A stretch of DNA of 64,000 nt from Bartonella sp. M0177. Lineage in GTDB: Bacteria; Pseudomonadota; Alphaproteobacteria; Rhizobiales; Rhizobiaceae. Below the pieces are notes generated by a model. That model made no database searches, was not told the origin of the DNA, and saw only the letters and a list, made by a program, of their open reading frames with translations. Shown piece by piece: positions 28,290 through 39,946 of the stretch. The DNA lies in the NCBI RefSeq assembly GCF_016102285.1, contig NZ_JACFOY010000001.1, positions 1-64,000 on the forward strand, written 5' to 3'. The position numbers and the translations under genes were made by a program. Within the stretch, counting starts at the first letter, position 1, and each line of letters opens with the position of its first letter.

Positions 28290-29708
28290 ATGGCTATCGG
28301 GAAACTTTATATCGGGCGGAGAGTACGCAAATTGCGGGAAGACCAGCAATTGACGCAAGCCCATTTTGCCGAGCGTATCGGCATTTCTACGTCTTATCTC
28401 AACCAGATCGAAAATAACCAGCGGCCGGTTTCGGCCGCTGTTCTCCTATCTTTGGCGGAAAAATTCCATATCGATATTTCCAGTCTTTCTTCCGGCGAGG
28501 ATGACCGCCTGTTGTCTGCTTTGAGTGAAACTTTGAGCGATCCGCTATTTAGAAATAATCGGGCAGGAATGCAGGAATTAAGGCTTATTACGCAAAATGC
28601 GCCAGGTCTTGCACGTGCACTTATTACGTGTCATCAGGCCTATCGGCTGGCTTCCGAACAATTGGCAAGTACCGATGGCCGGTTACAGGCAAGTGGCCTC
28701 ACGGAAGTTTTACCTTATGAAGAGGTGCGAGACTTTTTCCATTTTGTCGATAATTATATCGACGATCTCGACCGGAGCGCCGAACGGCTCGCCGCCGAAA
28801 TCGGTATCGGTGAAAATGATAATCATTCCGCCATTATCCAGCGACTTGAAGAACGCCATCAGGTTCTCGTACGCTGGGGCACAGATGATAATGGCATGGT
28901 TCGCCAATTTGATCCCAAGAGCCGTGTTTTGACGTTAAACCCTTATGTCGCGCCACAGCAACGCACGTTCCAACTGGCGGTCCAGCTTGCACAGTTTGAA
29001 GCGGATTCGCTTTGCGACGAGATTATCAAAAAAGCCTCATTCAAATCGGAAGAAGCCAACGAGATTTGCCGCATCGGACTTTACAACTATTTCGCCGGTG
29101 CACTGGTTTTGCCCTATAAACCTTTTCTGCGCACCGCCAATTTGTTACGTCATGATATCGAATTGCTCGCTGCCCGTTTCAGTGTGTCATTGGAACAGGT
29201 TTGCCACCGGCTTTCGACCTTGCAACGCCCCGGTGAAAAAGGGGTGCCGATTTTCTTCGCCCGCATCGACCGTGCCGGCAATATAACCAAACGGCACAGC
29301 GCTGTGAAATTGCAATTCGGCCGCTATGGTGCGGCTTGTCCCGTCTGGAATGCCCATCAGGCCTTTGAAACTCCCGGAAATATTATACGACAACTTGCCG
29401 AAACGCCCGATGGCGTGCGTTATCTTTGTCTGGCTGTTCAGGTAGTAAAACGGAACGGTGGTTATCACAGTCCGCATCCCCATTATGCTCTGGCTTTCGG
29501 TTGCGAAATATCGAATGCTTCACAATTTGTTTATGCCGATGGTCTTAACCTCGAAAATAACGCCGCTTACGAGCCGATAGGTATTTCATGCCGGATTTGT
29601 TCGCGGACTGCTTGTCCAAGTCGTGCAGCTCCACCGCTCAAACATAAGCTGTCGGTCAATTATAATGAGCGCGATGTGTTGCCTTATAGATTGGAACAAA
29701 TCGGCTAA
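28290..29708 (+). CDS. pccR: Short-chain fatty acyl transcriptional regulator, PccR type
   Basis: 472 residues. An XRE helix-turn-helix at about 10-65 (RRVRKLREDQQLTQAHFAERIGISTSYLNQIENNQ) is followed by an IrrE/DUF955-like middle part (FQLAVQLAQFEADSLCDEII...NYFAGALVLPYKPFL, without a full zinc-protease motif) and a C-terminal domain with conserved cysteines (GISCRICSRTACPSRAAPP). This architecture is that of the ScfR family; PccR of Rhodobacter sphaeroides controls propionyl-CoA carboxylase. Its position divergent from pccB fits exactly. No clear ribosome site precedes the ATG, so translation may be weak or leaderless. Confidence 0.87.
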   Translation: MAIGKLYIGRRVRKLREDQQLTQAHFAERIGISTSYLNQIENNQRPVSAAVLLSLAEKFHIDISSLSSGEDDRLLSALSETLSDPLFRNNRAGMQELRLITQNAPGLARALITCHQAYRLASEQLASTDGRLQASGLTEVLPYEEVRDFFHFVDNYIDDLDRSAERLAAEIGIGENDNHSAIIQRLEERHQVLVRWGTDDNGMVRQFDPKSRVLTLNPYVAPQQRTFQLAVQLAQFEADSLCDEIIKKASFKSEEANEICRIGLYNYFAGALVLPYKPFLRTANLLRHDIELLAARFSVSLEQVCHRLSTLQRPGEKGVPIFFARIDRAGNITKRHSAVKLQFGRYGAACPVWNAHQAFETPGNIIRQLAETPDGVRYLCLAVQVVKRNGGYHSPHPHYALAFGCEISNASQFVYADGLNLENNAAYEPIGISCRICSRTACPSRAAPPLKHKLSVNYNERDVLPYRLEQIG

Positions 29709-30286
29709 ACTAGAAGTCAATTTATGGCGCTTTGGCAAGGTTCGGCTCATAATAGCGGAAAGGACTGAACCTGTTTGCTTTGGTCGTTTCAGAAAAATTG
29801 TTTTGAAAAAACGGAACATTTGAACAGGACAAATGACGTTTTCGACATTGCCCGTTGATTTTAATGCAAGAATAAACAAGTCGGACGTTCGAGCAGTTTT
29901 TGATCAATAAGGATGACAGTTGCGGCAATAAGCTGATCAATGGATAGATTATAGAGGGAGAGACATATCTCCTCTCGCATTGTCAGCTCATATTATGCGC
30001 AAGGTATTTCCTTTTCTGTACCCCAACTAATATTTCTTTCCCCACGGCATTTCGCATTTCCGATTTTTAAAACGCGGAGACGGGTGCCGCTGCTTGTTGA
30101 CATTTTATGGGTGGGTAGCTGGATACAGCATCGTGAACCGATGAAACGGCCTTGGAAGTTATAAAGCGAGAGTGTGAATCTAATCATTTGAATGGTCATT
30201 CACACCCCCGATGATTTTCTAGTCAATTACGTGCCGTTGAAGGGTTAAAAAGCCCGATCAACCGGCTTTTCGAAATCGGATAACGG
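29709..30286. other. Intergenic region, nothing recognised
   Basis: Short open frames on both strands have no ribosome sites or family likeness. No clear hairpin with a T-run was noticed. This gap separates two converging genes. Confidence 0.5.
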
Positions 30287-31276
<990 letters not shown>

Positions 31277-31426
31277 GCTGAAACTCCTCTTAATTTTTTC
31301 GTGCGTTCAGGTTTTTAACGTATTTTGCTGTTGCCAAAGTTTTAGAGGAATATTTATTGTTTGTTTATACTATTTAATTCGCTAAATATGATCTAAAAAT
31401 TAGAACAATTGAAGGGCACGGGATTT

Positions 31427-32317
31427 ATGGACAGGCAACAACTCTCCCATTTGCTCATTTTCGAGACAGTGGTGGAAGAAGGTAGTTTCCGGACAGCGGC
31501 AAAAAGACTGAATATTGCGCCATCTGCAGTATCTTATGCCATCGGAAAACTGGAAGAAAGTCTGGGTGTCCAGCTTTTCAACCGTACAACGCGCAGTCTT
31601 GGCTTGAGCGAAGCAGGCAAGGTTCTTATGCACGAAACCGCTTCTGCTCTTAGAGTGATCGAGGATGGTTTTAATGCCGCCAAAGCAACCCATAACAAAA
31701 TATCGGGTTTGTTGCGCATAAACACCGGCTATTCGGCAGCCAAGTTTGTGATCGCGCCCTATTTGGGAGCGTTCAGCGAAGCTTATCCCGATATTATCCT
31801 TGATCTCGTCATCGACAATCGTTTCGTCGATATTGTCAAATCGGGTTATGACGCGGGCATCCGTATCCATGAACAAGTCGAGAAGGATATGGTCGCGGCA
31901 AAAATAGGGGGAGATTTGCAAAGCGTTCTCGTGGCAACGCCAAAATATTTCGAGACACATCCGGCTCCCCGCCATCCGACCGATCTGAAAAATCATAAAG
32001 CAATTTTATACCGGTTTAACGAAAAGCGGACTTATGTTTGGGAATTCGAAAAGGGGCGGAAAAAATTTACAGTCACGCCACCGGAACAACTTATCCTCAA
32101 CAATCACCAATTGGTGGTTGATGCGGTGCTGCAAAATGCCGGACTTGCCTATATTTTCGAAAATTATGTAAAGGACGCAATCAGGGAAGGTAAGCTTATC
32201 AAAGTGATGGAAGATTGGACGCCGCCTTTTCCCGGATTTTATATCTATTATCCGCAACAAAAAATGCGTGCAGCGCTACGTGCTTTTATCGATTTTTTTA
32301 TTGCGCATAATCGTTGA
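31427..32317 (+). CDS. LysR-family transcriptional regulator
   Basis: 296 residues. N-terminal winged helix (about 1-60: FETVVEEGSFRTAAKRLNIAPSAVSYAIGKLEESLGVQLFNRTTRSLGLSEAG) and a periplasmic-binding-like effector domain (about 90-296). The regulatory-domain type is that found beside oxidoreductase genes. Start chosen at ATG 31427 with GAAGGGCACGGGA upstream; the frame itself opens at a TTG 18 bases earlier. It is divergent from the aldo/keto reductase across a 150-base gap, the classic LysR-target arrangement. The inducer is unknown. Confidence 0.92.
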   Translation: MDRQQLSHLLIFETVVEEGSFRTAAKRLNIAPSAVSYAIGKLEESLGVQLFNRTTRSLGLSEAGKVLMHETASALRVIEDGFNAAKATHNKISGLLRINTGYSAAKFVIAPYLGAFSEAYPDIILDLVIDNRFVDIVKSGYDAGIRIHEQVEKDMVAAKIGGDLQSVLVATPKYFETHPAPRHPTDLKNHKAILYRFNEKRTYVWEFEKGRKKFTVTPPEQLILNNHQLVVDAVLQNAGLAYIFENYVKDAIREGKLIKVMEDWTPPFPGFYIYYPQQKMRAALRAFIDFFIAHNR

Positions 32318-32449
32318 TACGACATGTCATAAAACTCTGAGCAATTAAAAATTTAAATATTATAACCGTCGCGATGACAATCTGCGATGGTGATTTAAAA
32401 GTCATGGGCAACAGTTTTGATCGCAACATGATGTCCACCGAAACATCAG

Positions 32450-32479
32450 AAAATTTGTTCAATCAAAATTTGTTCGATC
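32450..32479. repeat. Tandem 15-bp duplication
   Basis: AAAATTTGTTCAATC (32450-32464) is followed directly by AAAATTTGTTCGATC (32465-32479), one mismatch. It lies upstream of the small frame at 32546. Confidence 0.8.
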
Positions 32480-32545
32480 AAGTGTCACTATTTGTCTGTC
32501 ATTTATAGTCGCAGATTTTTTATTCATGACGATAAAGGAATTGAA

Positions 32546-32638
32546 ATGGCAAAAAGCTCATCGGTTTTGATCAATCGAGACGAGCGTGTCCAAAAACGTT
32601 TTAGACAAATCCGTTCCGGAATTTTTGGCAAAATCTAA
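32546..32638 (+). CDS. Candidate small basic protein, 30 residues
   Basis: ATG at 32546 is preceded by ATAAAGGAATTGAA, a good ribosome site at the usual distance, and the frame closes with TAA at 32636. The peptide begins MAKSSSVLINRDERVQKRF and ends RSGIFGKI, strongly basic with no membrane segment. A perfect terminator follows 46 bases later, so a dedicated short transcript is likely. I do not recognise the peptide; the transcript could instead act as a small RNA. Confidence 0.35.
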   Translation: MAKSSSVLINRDERVQKRFRQIRSGIFGKI

Positions 32639-32650
32639 CGCATGTTTGCG

Positions 32651-32681
32651 GTTCAAAGAGATATTGTCGTTCAAAGAGATA
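32651..32681. repeat. 13-bp direct repeat, 18-base period
   Basis: GTTCAAAGAGATA occurs at 32651-32663 and at 32669-32681, directly before the terminator stem. Confidence 0.8.
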
Positions 32682-32684
32682 AAA

Positions 32685-32719
32685 GAGAAGGTAACCGTCG
32701 GGATTACCTTCTCTTTTTT
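32685..32719 (+). terminator. Rho-independent terminator, probably bidirectional
   Basis: GAGAAGGTAA (32685-32694) and TTACCTTCTC (32704-32713) pair perfectly around a 9-base loop and are followed by TTTTTT on the plus strand. On the minus strand the stem is followed by TTTTATC, 37 bases after the propionyl-CoA synthetase stop, so it may serve both sides. Confidence 0.9.
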
Positions 32720-32755
32720 CATTTTAATGAAGCCTGTTTAATTGACGTTTTATCA

Positions 32756-34666
32756 TCAAAAATGGCGGGTTCTCACTAGTTCCTGAATTTCATCAAGCGT
32801 TGAAGGATCTTCAATCGTGCTTGGTATTGACCATTCGTCACCGTCAACAATTTTTCGTATGACAGCGCGCAGAATTTTACCCGAACGGGTTTTTGGCAAT
32901 TTGTGTACTGTCATAACGAGTTTGAATGCTGCAACCGGTCCGATAATCTCGCGGATACGGGCAATGCATTCCTTTTCAATGACGGCATCTTCCCGTTCGA
33001 CATTATGTTTGAGGACAATAAAACCGCAGGGAACCTGCCCTTTCAAATTGTCTCTAATGCCGATAACCGCACATTCGGCAATATCCTGATGACCTGCCAG
33101 TGCTTCTTCCATGCCACCGGTAGAAAGCCGGTGACCGGCGACATTGATGATATCATCGGTACGGCTCATGACAAATACATAACCATCTTCATCAATATAG
33201 CCCGCGTCCGAAGAATTATAATAGCCGGGAAAACGTTCAAGATAGGTTTTTTCGAACTGTTCGTCAGCGTTCCACAAAGTCGGCAGGCAACCGGGCGGGA
33301 GCGGAAGGCGAAATGCCAGATTGCCGAATGTGCCAGGTGCTACCTTGTTGCCGTCATCATCAAGAACATCGATGACATAACCCGGCATCGGGAGGGTCGG
33401 GGAGCCGGGTTTAATAGGCAAAAGCTCCAATCCCAGCGGATTGGCTGCAATTGGCCAGCCGGTTTCGGTTTGCCACCAATTGTCGATAACCGGTACGTGA
33501 AAAAGGTTGGTTACCCATTGCAAAGTATCGGGATCCGCCCGTTCTCCTGCAACAAACATGGCTTGCAAATTGGGTAATTTGTAAGGTTTTGCATAATTCC
33601 CGTCAGGGTCTTCGCGTTTGATCGAGCGAAACGCGGTCGGAGCAGAAAAGAACGAGCGTACATTATATTCTTCACATATACGCCAAAATGTTCCCGGATC
33701 CGGTGTACCGACCGGTTTTCCTTCAAAAAGCACGGTTGTTGCACCGACGATGAGCGGCGAGTAAAGGATATAGGAATGCCCTACCACCCAGCCGACATCG
33801 GAAGCGGTAAACATAACCTCGCCTGGCTTGACGTTGAATACAGCCCCCATTGTCCATGCCAGTGCTACAATATAACCGCCAATGTCGCGCATAACCCCTT
33901 TGGGTTTTCCGGTCGTACCGGAGGTATAAAGAATATAAAGCGGGTCGGTTGCGGAAAGCTCTGCACACGGGACTTTGCGCCCCATATTTTCTTTGAGTAC
34001 TTTGCCGTAATCGAAATCACGCCCCTCTTTTAAAGTAAAAAGTCCCTCGGGGGCTTTTTGGGTAATCGGCCGTTCGTGAACAATGCAATGGTCGACTTCA
34101 TGTTTTGCCATGTCTATGGCCTGATTAACCATTGCCTGATAGGGAACAATACGGTTCGGTTCAATTCCGCAAGAGGCAGCAATGATAAGTTTCGGCTTGC
34201 AATCGTCAATGCGGATCGCAAGTTCTTTGGCAGAAAATCCCCCGAATACAACCGAGTGCACGGCTCCAATGCGTGTACAGGCAAAAACCGAAGTGAAAAC
34301 TTGCGGAATCATCGGCATATAAATGAGAACGCGGTCTCCCTTTTTTATGCCGATATCCTGCATAAAGGCTGCGAGTGCCTGCACTTCTTCGTAAAGTTGC
34401 TGATAAGTAATTGCTCTTTTGGCATTGCTCACCGGACTATCATAATAGATAGCCACTTGAGCGCCACGTCCCGCTTTGACGTGCCTGTCAACAGCATTAT
34501 AGCAAGCGTTTGTTTTACCCCCTGTGAACCAACGCCCATAGACTCCGGCATCTTTATCAAACACTTTGTCATATGGTTTGAACCAGTCAATCAGACGGGC
34601 AGCTTCACCCCAAAATTCGTCGGGATGTTTTAAACACTTGTCATAAACCTGTTTGTAAGACGACAT
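32756..34666 (-). CDS. prpE: Propionyl-CoA synthetase
   Basis: 636 residues. AMP-forming acyl-CoA synthetase that activates propionate. The adenylation motifs are YILYTSGTTGKPKGVMRD, the DNWWQTETGWPIA motif, GYYNSSDAGYIDEDGYVFVMSRTDDIINVAGHRLSTG and the catalytic Lys in LPKTRSGKILRA. N-terminus SSYKQVYDKCLKHPDEFWGEAARLIDW and the size fit PrpE rather than acetyl-CoA synthetase (about 650 residues with a different N-terminus). Together with PCC, epimerase and mutase it completes a propionate-to-succinyl-CoA pathway. Confidence 0.9.
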   Translation of the reverse strand: MSSYKQVYDKCLKHPDEFWGEAARLIDWFKPYDKVFDKDAGVYGRWFTGGKTNACYNAVDRHVKAGRGAQVAIYYDSPVSNAKRAITYQQLYEEVQALAAFMQDIGIKKGDRVLIYMPMIPQVFTSVFACTRIGAVHSVVFGGFSAKELAIRIDDCKPKLIIAASCGIEPNRIVPYQAMVNQAIDMAKHEVDHCIVHERPITQKAPEGLFTLKEGRDFDYGKVLKENMGRKVPCAELSATDPLYILYTSGTTGKPKGVMRDIGGYIVALAWTMGAVFNVKPGEVMFTASDVGWVVGHSYILYSPLIVGATTVLFEGKPVGTPDPGTFWRICEEYNVRSFFSAPTAFRSIKREDPDGNYAKPYKLPNLQAMFVAGERADPDTLQWVTNLFHVPVIDNWWQTETGWPIAANPLGLELLPIKPGSPTLPMPGYVIDVLDDDGNKVAPGTFGNLAFRLPLPPGCLPTLWNADEQFEKTYLERFPGYYNSSDAGYIDEDGYVFVMSRTDDIINVAGHRLSTGGMEEALAGHQDIAECAVIGIRDNLKGQVPCGFIVLKHNVEREDAVIEKECIARIREIIGPVAAFKLVMTVHKLPKTRSGKILRAVIRKIVDGDEWSIPSTIEDPSTLDEIQELVRTRHF

Positions 34667-34869
34667 TATGCAACCCTCCCAGTTTGCAAATTCCTCTGTC
34701 GCGGAATCTAACGGGTAAAAAATTCTTGTCTAGTGCTAAATTGTACCAATAGAAAAATATCTCGGATCGCGATAACTTTATCTTGTGTATTAACAGTTTT
34801 AGGCAATAAGATTTCCTGTTATTAAAAGGCAGTATCGATCCTGCAGTACTTCCGAGGAGGGCAATTTTA

Positions 34870-35775
34870 ATGGATGAACCGACAACCAATGCTGCCGAAG
34901 TTGCCGAAAGACAGGCTGCACTGCTTTCCGCAGCTTTGCCTTATATGCAGAAATACGAGAATAAGACCGTTGTGGTGAAATATGGCGGCCATGCAATGGG
35001 AGATCCTGAACTCGGACATGCTTTTGCCCGTGATATTGCGCTTCTCAAACAATCAGGCATTAACCCGATTGTCGTTCATGGTGGTGGTCCGCAAATTGCA
35101 AAACTGCTGGCTAAAATGGGAATTGAATCGAAGTTCGAAGGTGGACTTCGGGTAACAGATTCAAAAACTGTCGAAGTTGTCGAAATGGTGCTCGCCGGTT
35201 CGATCAACAAGGAAATTGTTGCGATGATCAATGCCGAAGGCGAATGGGCAATCGGTCTTTGCGGCAAAGACGGTAATATGGTTTTTGCCGAAAAAGCCAG
35301 GAAAACGGTTATCGATCCCGATTCCAATATCGAGCGCATTCTGGACTTGGGATTTGTTGGCGAACCGGTTGAAGTTGACCGCACACTTCTTGATTTGCTT
35401 GCCCGTTCCGAAATGATACCGGTCATTGCGCCTGTTGCACCGGGAAGGGATGGCAATACCTATAATATCAATGCCGATGTTTTTGCCGGTGCCATTGCCG
35501 GAGCCCTCAAAGCCAAGCGCTTGCTATTTTTGACAGATGTGCCCGGTGTTCTCGATAAAGCCGGAAAACTTTACAAAGAACTGACAGTCAAGCAATGTGA
35601 AGAGCTTATGCGTGACGGAACCATATCCGGTGGTATGATACCAAAAGTCGAAACGTGTATTCAGGCGATCAATCGCGGTGTTGAAGGCGTTGTTATTCTG
35701 AATGGTAAAACCGCCCATTCGGTTTTGCTTGAACTTTTTACTGAACGCGGTGCGGGTACGTTGATAGTGCCATGA
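34870..35775 (+). CDS. argB: Acetylglutamate kinase
   Basis: ArgB phosphorylates N-acetylglutamate in arginine synthesis. 301 residues. ATP-binding VVKYGGHAM, the glycine loop [61 protein letters not shown] and [14 protein letters not shown] are all present. The N-terminal helix (about 1-30) marks the arginine-sensitive hexameric type. A ribosome site GGAGGGC lies 7 bases before the ATG. The next gene overlaps its stop by four bases (ATGA). Confidence 0.96.
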   Translation: MDEPTTNAAEVAERQAALLSAALPYMQKYENKTVVVKYGGHAMGDPELGHAFARDIALLKQSGINPIVVHGGGPQIAKLLAKMGIESKFEGGLRVTDSKTVEVVEMVLAGSINKEIVAMINAEGEWAIGLCGKDGNMVFAEKARKTVIDPDSNIERILDLGFVGEPVEVDRTLLDLLARSEMIPVIAPVAPGRDGNTYNINADVFAGAIAGALKAKRLLFLTDVPGVLDKAGKLYKELTVKQCEELMRDGTISGGMIPKVETCIQAINRGVEGVVILNGKTAHSVLLELFTERGAGTLIVP

Positions 35776-36458
35776 TAAACGAAAAAATTCTGTCTAAGCT
35801 CACAACCGTCAATGTTTGGGTATTCGATCTTGATGACACACTCTATCCGAGAGAAAGTGGGCTTTGGGCGCAGATTGACAAACGTATCAGTGCCTATGTC
35901 AAAAAACAGCTCGAACTTGACGATGATGAAGAAGTTCAACGTTTTCGGCAATATTTCCGCAAGAATTACGGCGGTGCTTTACGTGGTATGATCGAAGAAT
36001 ATTTTGTCGATGTTAAAGATTATCTGAAAGATGTTCATAATATCGACTATTCACCGTTGAAAAAAGATCCTCGACTTGCCGCCGATATTTCAAGTTTACC
36101 GGGTCGGAAATTCATATTTACCAATGGTGATCGGGCTCATGCGGAACGTGTTCTTACCCACCGTGGCTTAACCGGATGTTTTGATGGCATTTATGATGTC
36201 ACATTTACCGATTTTCTCCCCAAGCCTTATCGGCAGGCTTATGACCGGTTTTTGGGACATTTTTCGATCGATCCGGAAAAAACGGCAATGTTTGAAGATA
36301 ATCTTGCCAATCTTTCAACCTGTAAAGACCTCGGTATGACCACGATACTGGTTGGTCATAAAGAGGATAAAGATATTCCGGCTTTCGTTGATATTGAAGC
36401 ACCGGAACTCGACAGTTTTCTCCATAGCCTTTCGGGTTACCTGAACAGGGCAAGCTGA
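35772..36458 (+). CDS. HAD-family hydrolase, pyrimidine 5'-nucleotidase type
   Basis: 228 residues. Motif I is [10 protein letters not shown] (both catalytic Asp), motif II is [14 protein letters not shown], motif III Lys lies in [12 protein letters not shown] and motif IV is [10 protein letters not shown]. These match the pyrimidine 5'-nucleotidase (TIGR01993) subgroup, which removes phosphate from UMP/CMP-like nucleotides. It overlaps argB by four bases and the DMT transporter ATG immediately follows its stop, so the three are one operon. Confidence 0.92.
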   Translation: MINEKILSKLTTVNVWVFDLDDTLYPRESGLWAQIDKRISAYVKKQLELDDDEEVQRFRQYFRKNYGGALRGMIEEYFVDVKDYLKDVHNIDYSPLKKDPRLAADISSLPGRKFIFTNGDRAHAERVLTHRGLTGCFDGIYDVTFTDFLPKPYRQAYDRFLGHFSIDPEKTAMFEDNLANLSTCKDLGMTTILVGHKEDKDIPAFVDIEAPELDSFLHSLSGYLNRAS

Positions 36459-37355
36459 ATGGCGGGAGCAAAGGGAAACGCATTTTATCTCTTGTCGAGA
36501 CAAGAACTTGCTCTGATCGGCATAACTTTTCTATGGGGAGCAACTTTTCTTATCATCCATCTGGCAATGCGCTCCTGCGGGCCATTGTTCTTTGTCGGTT
36601 TCCGCTTCGTTCTTGCCTGTATTTTTGCGAGCATCATATTTTGGCGAAGCCTCAAAAATATCAGTATGCATGATATTTTTGCCGGTACCGTTATCGGCAT
36701 TCCTATTTTTCTGGGGTATAGTTTGCAAACTGCCGGATTGAAAACCATTGCAAGCAGCCAGTCGGCTTTTATTACGGCCGTTTATGTTCCACTTGTACCG
36801 CTCTTGCAGTGGATAATTTTACGTAAAAAACCGCGTTTGACGAGTTTCATTGGCATAAGCTTTGCGTTTATCGGTTTACTTCTGGTTTCCGGTCAAGGAA
36901 TTCATGCAATAGATTTTTCAAAGGGCGAAATTCTCACACTTTTATCTGCTTTTGCAATTGCCTCGGAAATTGTCTTTATCAGCTTGTTTGCCGGTCGGGT
37001 TGATAGCCGGCGTGTCACTGTTGTGCAGCTTTTTGTTGCTGGCTTCCTTTCCTTTGTGGCAATGCCGGTTAACGGAGAAACTGTTCCGGACTTTTCTTGG
37101 GGCTGGGTGTCGGCAGGATTGGGGTTAGCTGCAATGAGTGCTCTCATCCAGCTTACAATGAATTGGGCGCAACGATCGGTTTCACCAACGCGTGCAACAA
37201 TCATCTATACCGGTGAACCGGTATGGGCGGGCCTCGTCGGACGGATTGCCGGAGAGCGCCTGCCACATCTTGCAATTCTTGGAGCATTTTGCATTATCGT
37301 TGGTATTCTTGTTTCCGAATTAAAGCCGAAAAAGCGGGCAATAGCGCAAGAATGA
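36459..37355 (+). CDS. EamA/DMT-family transporter
   Basis: 298 residues with about ten membrane helices in two EamA repeats (for example LALIGITFLWGATFLIIHLAM and GFRFVLACIFASIIFWRSL; second repeat from ILTLLSAFAIASEIVFISLFAG). It is an inner-membrane exporter or importer of small metabolites; the substrate is not shown. It follows the HAD gene without a gap. Confidence 0.92.
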   Translation: MAGAKGNAFYLLSRQELALIGITFLWGATFLIIHLAMRSCGPLFFVGFRFVLACIFASIIFWRSLKNISMHDIFAGTVIGIPIFLGYSLQTAGLKTIASSQSAFITAVYVPLVPLLQWIILRKKPRLTSFIGISFAFIGLLLVSGQGIHAIDFSKGEILTLLSAFAIASEIVFISLFAGRVDSRRVTVVQLFVAGFLSFVAMPVNGETVPDFSWGWVSAGLGLAAMSALIQLTMNWAQRSVSPTRATIIYTGEPVWAGLVGRIAGERLPHLAILGAFCIIVGILVSELKPKKRAIAQE

Positions 37356-37645
37356 TTAAAAGCGCGAATAAAATTCCTTTTTAAAAACACATCCGGACTA
37401 TAAAATGAAAGCGGCTTGCTTGAAAAGCCATGCTTTTTTATAAAAAACCGGAAACCGTGCTATTTCGGGTTTGAAGTGTTGTTTAAAGATGTTTTCTCAA
37501 AACGAAAAAAACTGTCCGAATTTCAGGTAAAAATCGGGCAATAAGTGTAAGCTCATCTGTGGAATGAAGAAGATTTCAGAAAACTTGCTATCCAACATTC
37601 ATTTCGGCTTTGCGTTTCTTTGCGTTCCTTGCTAAATCGCTTTTC

Positions 37646-39451
37646 ATGACAGTAGATCGCGACCATATTCGGAATTTCTCCATCGTGGCCCATATTGACC
37701 ACGGAAAATCAACTTTGGCTGACCGGCTCATCCAGATGACGGGTGGCCTTGCCCAGCGGGAAATGAAAGAGCAAGTGCTCGATTCGATGGATATCGAGCG
37801 CGAACGCGGCATCACCATCAAAGCGCAAACAGTGCGGCTCCATTACAAGGCAAAAAATGGTGAAACCTATATTTTGAATTTGATCGACACACCGGGTCAT
37901 GTCGACTTTGCCTATGAGGTCTCGCGTTCTCTTGCAGCCTGTGAAGGGTCACTTCTTGTTGTCGACGCTTCGCAAGGTGTAGAAGCGCAAACTCTGGCCA
38001 ATGTCTATCAGGCAATCGACAATAATCATGAAATTGTTGTTGTTCTCAACAAGGTTGATCTGCCTGCAGCCGAACCCGAACGCGTTAAAGAACAAATCGA
38101 GGAAGTGATCGGCATTGATGCGAGCGATGCAATAGAGATTTCGGCAAAAACCGGTATGGGTGTCGACAAGGTTCTCGAGGCTATTGTCCACAAATTGCCA
38201 GCACCCCGTGAAGGGGATCTCAATAAGCCGCTGAAAGCAATGCTGGTCGATAGCTGGTATGATTCCTATCTGGGCGTGATTGTTCTTGTGCGCGTGATCG
38301 ACGGGGTTTTGAAAAAAGGCCAGACAATCCGCATGATGGGCACCGGTGCAAAATATCCGGTCGAGCGGGTTGGTGTTTTCACTCCCAAAATGGCAACGAT
38401 TGAAGACCTGGGGCCGGGTGAATTGGGCTTCATTACAGCTTCTATCAAGGAAGTCGCCGATACCCGCGTCGGCGATACAATTACGGAAGATCATCGTCCT
38501 TGTGACCATGCTTTGCCGGGGTTCAAGCCTGCGCAACCGGTGGTTTTCTGCGGGCTCTTTCCGGTTGATGCGGATGATTTTGCCGATCTTCGTGCGGCAA
38601 TGGGCAAGCTTCGTTTGAATGATGCCAGTTTTTCTTATGAAATGGAAACTTCCGCTGCTTTGGGCTTTGGTTTCCGCTGCGGTTTTTTAGGGCTTTTGCA
38701 CCTTGAAATTATCGAGGAACGGCTTGAACGCGAGTTCAATCTCAACCTTATTGCCACAGCTCCTTCTGTTGTCTATCGCATCAATATGACCGACGGGTCG
38801 GTGAAAGAGCTGCATAATCCGGCCGATATGCCTGATGTTGTTAAAATTGCCTCCATTGAAGAGCCGTGGATACGCGCCACAATTATGTCTCCGGACGAAT
38901 ATCTCGGTGCAATTTTAAAACTCTGTCAGGATCGTCGCGGGATTCAGGTTGATCTTTCCTATGTCGGTACACGTGCGATGGTTACCTATGACCTGCCGCT
39001 CAACGAGGTTGTTTTCGATTTCTATGATCGTTTGAAGTCGATTTCCAAAGGCTATGCGTCTTTCGATTATCACGTAACCGATTATCGGGAAGGTGATCTC
39101 GTCAAAATGAGTATTCTGGTCAATGGTGAGCCGGTTGACGCACTTTCTATTCTTGTGCACCGCTCCGGAGCTGAAAAACGTGGTCGTTCAATGTGTGAAA
39201 AATTGAAGGAACTTATTCCTCAACACATGTTCCAGATTCCAATTCAGGCAGCTATCGGCGGCAAGATTATTGCGCGTGAAAATATCCGTGCATTGCGTAA
39301 AGACGTCACAGCCAAATGTTATGGCGGTGACGTGAGCCGTAAACGTAAACTTCTTGAAAAACAAAAAGAAGGCAAGAAGCGTATGCGCCAATTCGGTAAG
39401 GTGGAAATCCCCCAAGAGGCGTTTATTCAGGCCTTGAAAATGAATGAATAG
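37646..39451 (+). CDS. lepA: Elongation factor 4 (LepA)
   Basis: A ribosome-binding GTPase that back-translocates or aids ribosome assembly. 601 residues. G1 [10 protein letters not shown]2 RGITIKA, G3 DTPGH, G4 NKVD; then the LepA-specific domains ([31 protein letters not shown]; the C-terminal [26 protein letters not shown]). The frame opens 36 bases earlier, but the ATG at 37646 gives the family N-terminus [12 protein letters not shown]. No clear ribosome site is visible before it. Monocistronic. Confidence 0.96.
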   Translation: MTVDRDHIRNFSIVAHIDHGKSTLADRLIQMTGGLAQREMKEQVLDSMDIERERGITIKAQTVRLHYKAKNGETYILNLIDTPGHVDFAYEVSRSLAACEGSLLVVDASQGVEAQTLANVYQAIDNNHEIVVVLNKVDLPAAEPERVKEQIEEVIGIDASDAIEISAKTGMGVDKVLEAIVHKLPAPREGDLNKPLKAMLVDSWYDSYLGVIVLVRVIDGVLKKGQTIRMMGTGAKYPVERVGVFTPKMATIEDLGPGELGFITASIKEVADTRVGDTITEDHRPCDHALPGFKPAQPVVFCGLFPVDADDFADLRAAMGKLRLNDASFSYEMETSAALGFGFRCGFLGLLHLEIIEERLEREFNLNLIATAPSVVYRINMTDGSVKELHNPADMPDVVKIASIEEPWIRATIMSPDEYLGAILKLCQDRRGIQVDLSYVGTRAMVTYDLPLNEVVFDFYDRLKSISKGYASFDYHVTDYREGDLVKMSILVNGEPVDALSILVHRSGAEKRGRSMCEKLKELIPQHMFQIPIQAAIGGKIIARENIRALRKDVTAKCYGGDVSRKRKLLEKQKEGKKRMRQFGKVEIPQEAFIQALKMNE

Positions 39452-39911
39452 CACTTGTGACAGTGTTCATTCTGAACGTCGGGCGATGTTGGAGTGATAA
39501 TCCCTGGTGTCTATCAAGATCTCTGCATTCAATATGACCTGCTTAAGTAAGAATTGAATTTGCAGTGAGTCGATTCTCCACCATCGTTTTTTAAAAATCG
39601 GTCGAAAAAACCGAAACCGGTTTTGTGCAGAATATCGACATTGGCTTGAATGAAGCTCTTTTGCTGTTCAATGTCAGAGGATTATCTTTTTCCAAAGAAA
39701 AAACACACGTTCGCAATCAGTTTTCGTTGGAAAACAGAAGTGATTCGATATGAATTGAAAATCGTTCAATTCGGTCAGAAATTGCCTGATCCGGGCCAAG
39801 AAAATTTTTTAATATTCCCAAAAATGCACTTTTTCGTTTATCCCAATTCAGAAGTTCAATCATAGGGTGTTTGTTTGGAAATTAATTCGCATTTGTTAAC
39901 GTCTTTGAATG

Positions 39912-39940
39912 TTGACGCTTATTAATAAGCCGGTTAATAA
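39912..39940 (+). promoter_or_regulatory. Candidate sigma-70 promoter for a small RNA
   Basis: TTGACG (39912-39917), 17 bases, then TAATAA (39935-39940). A second AT box, TATAAT, lies at 39951-39956. It points at the structured region ending in the terminator at 40136, where no coding gene starts. Confidence 0.45.
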
Positions 39941-39946
39941 TAAGCC

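Noticed and set aside
29709-30286. Short frames on both strands after pccR
   Set aside because: No ribosome sites and no family signal; they look like chance frames.
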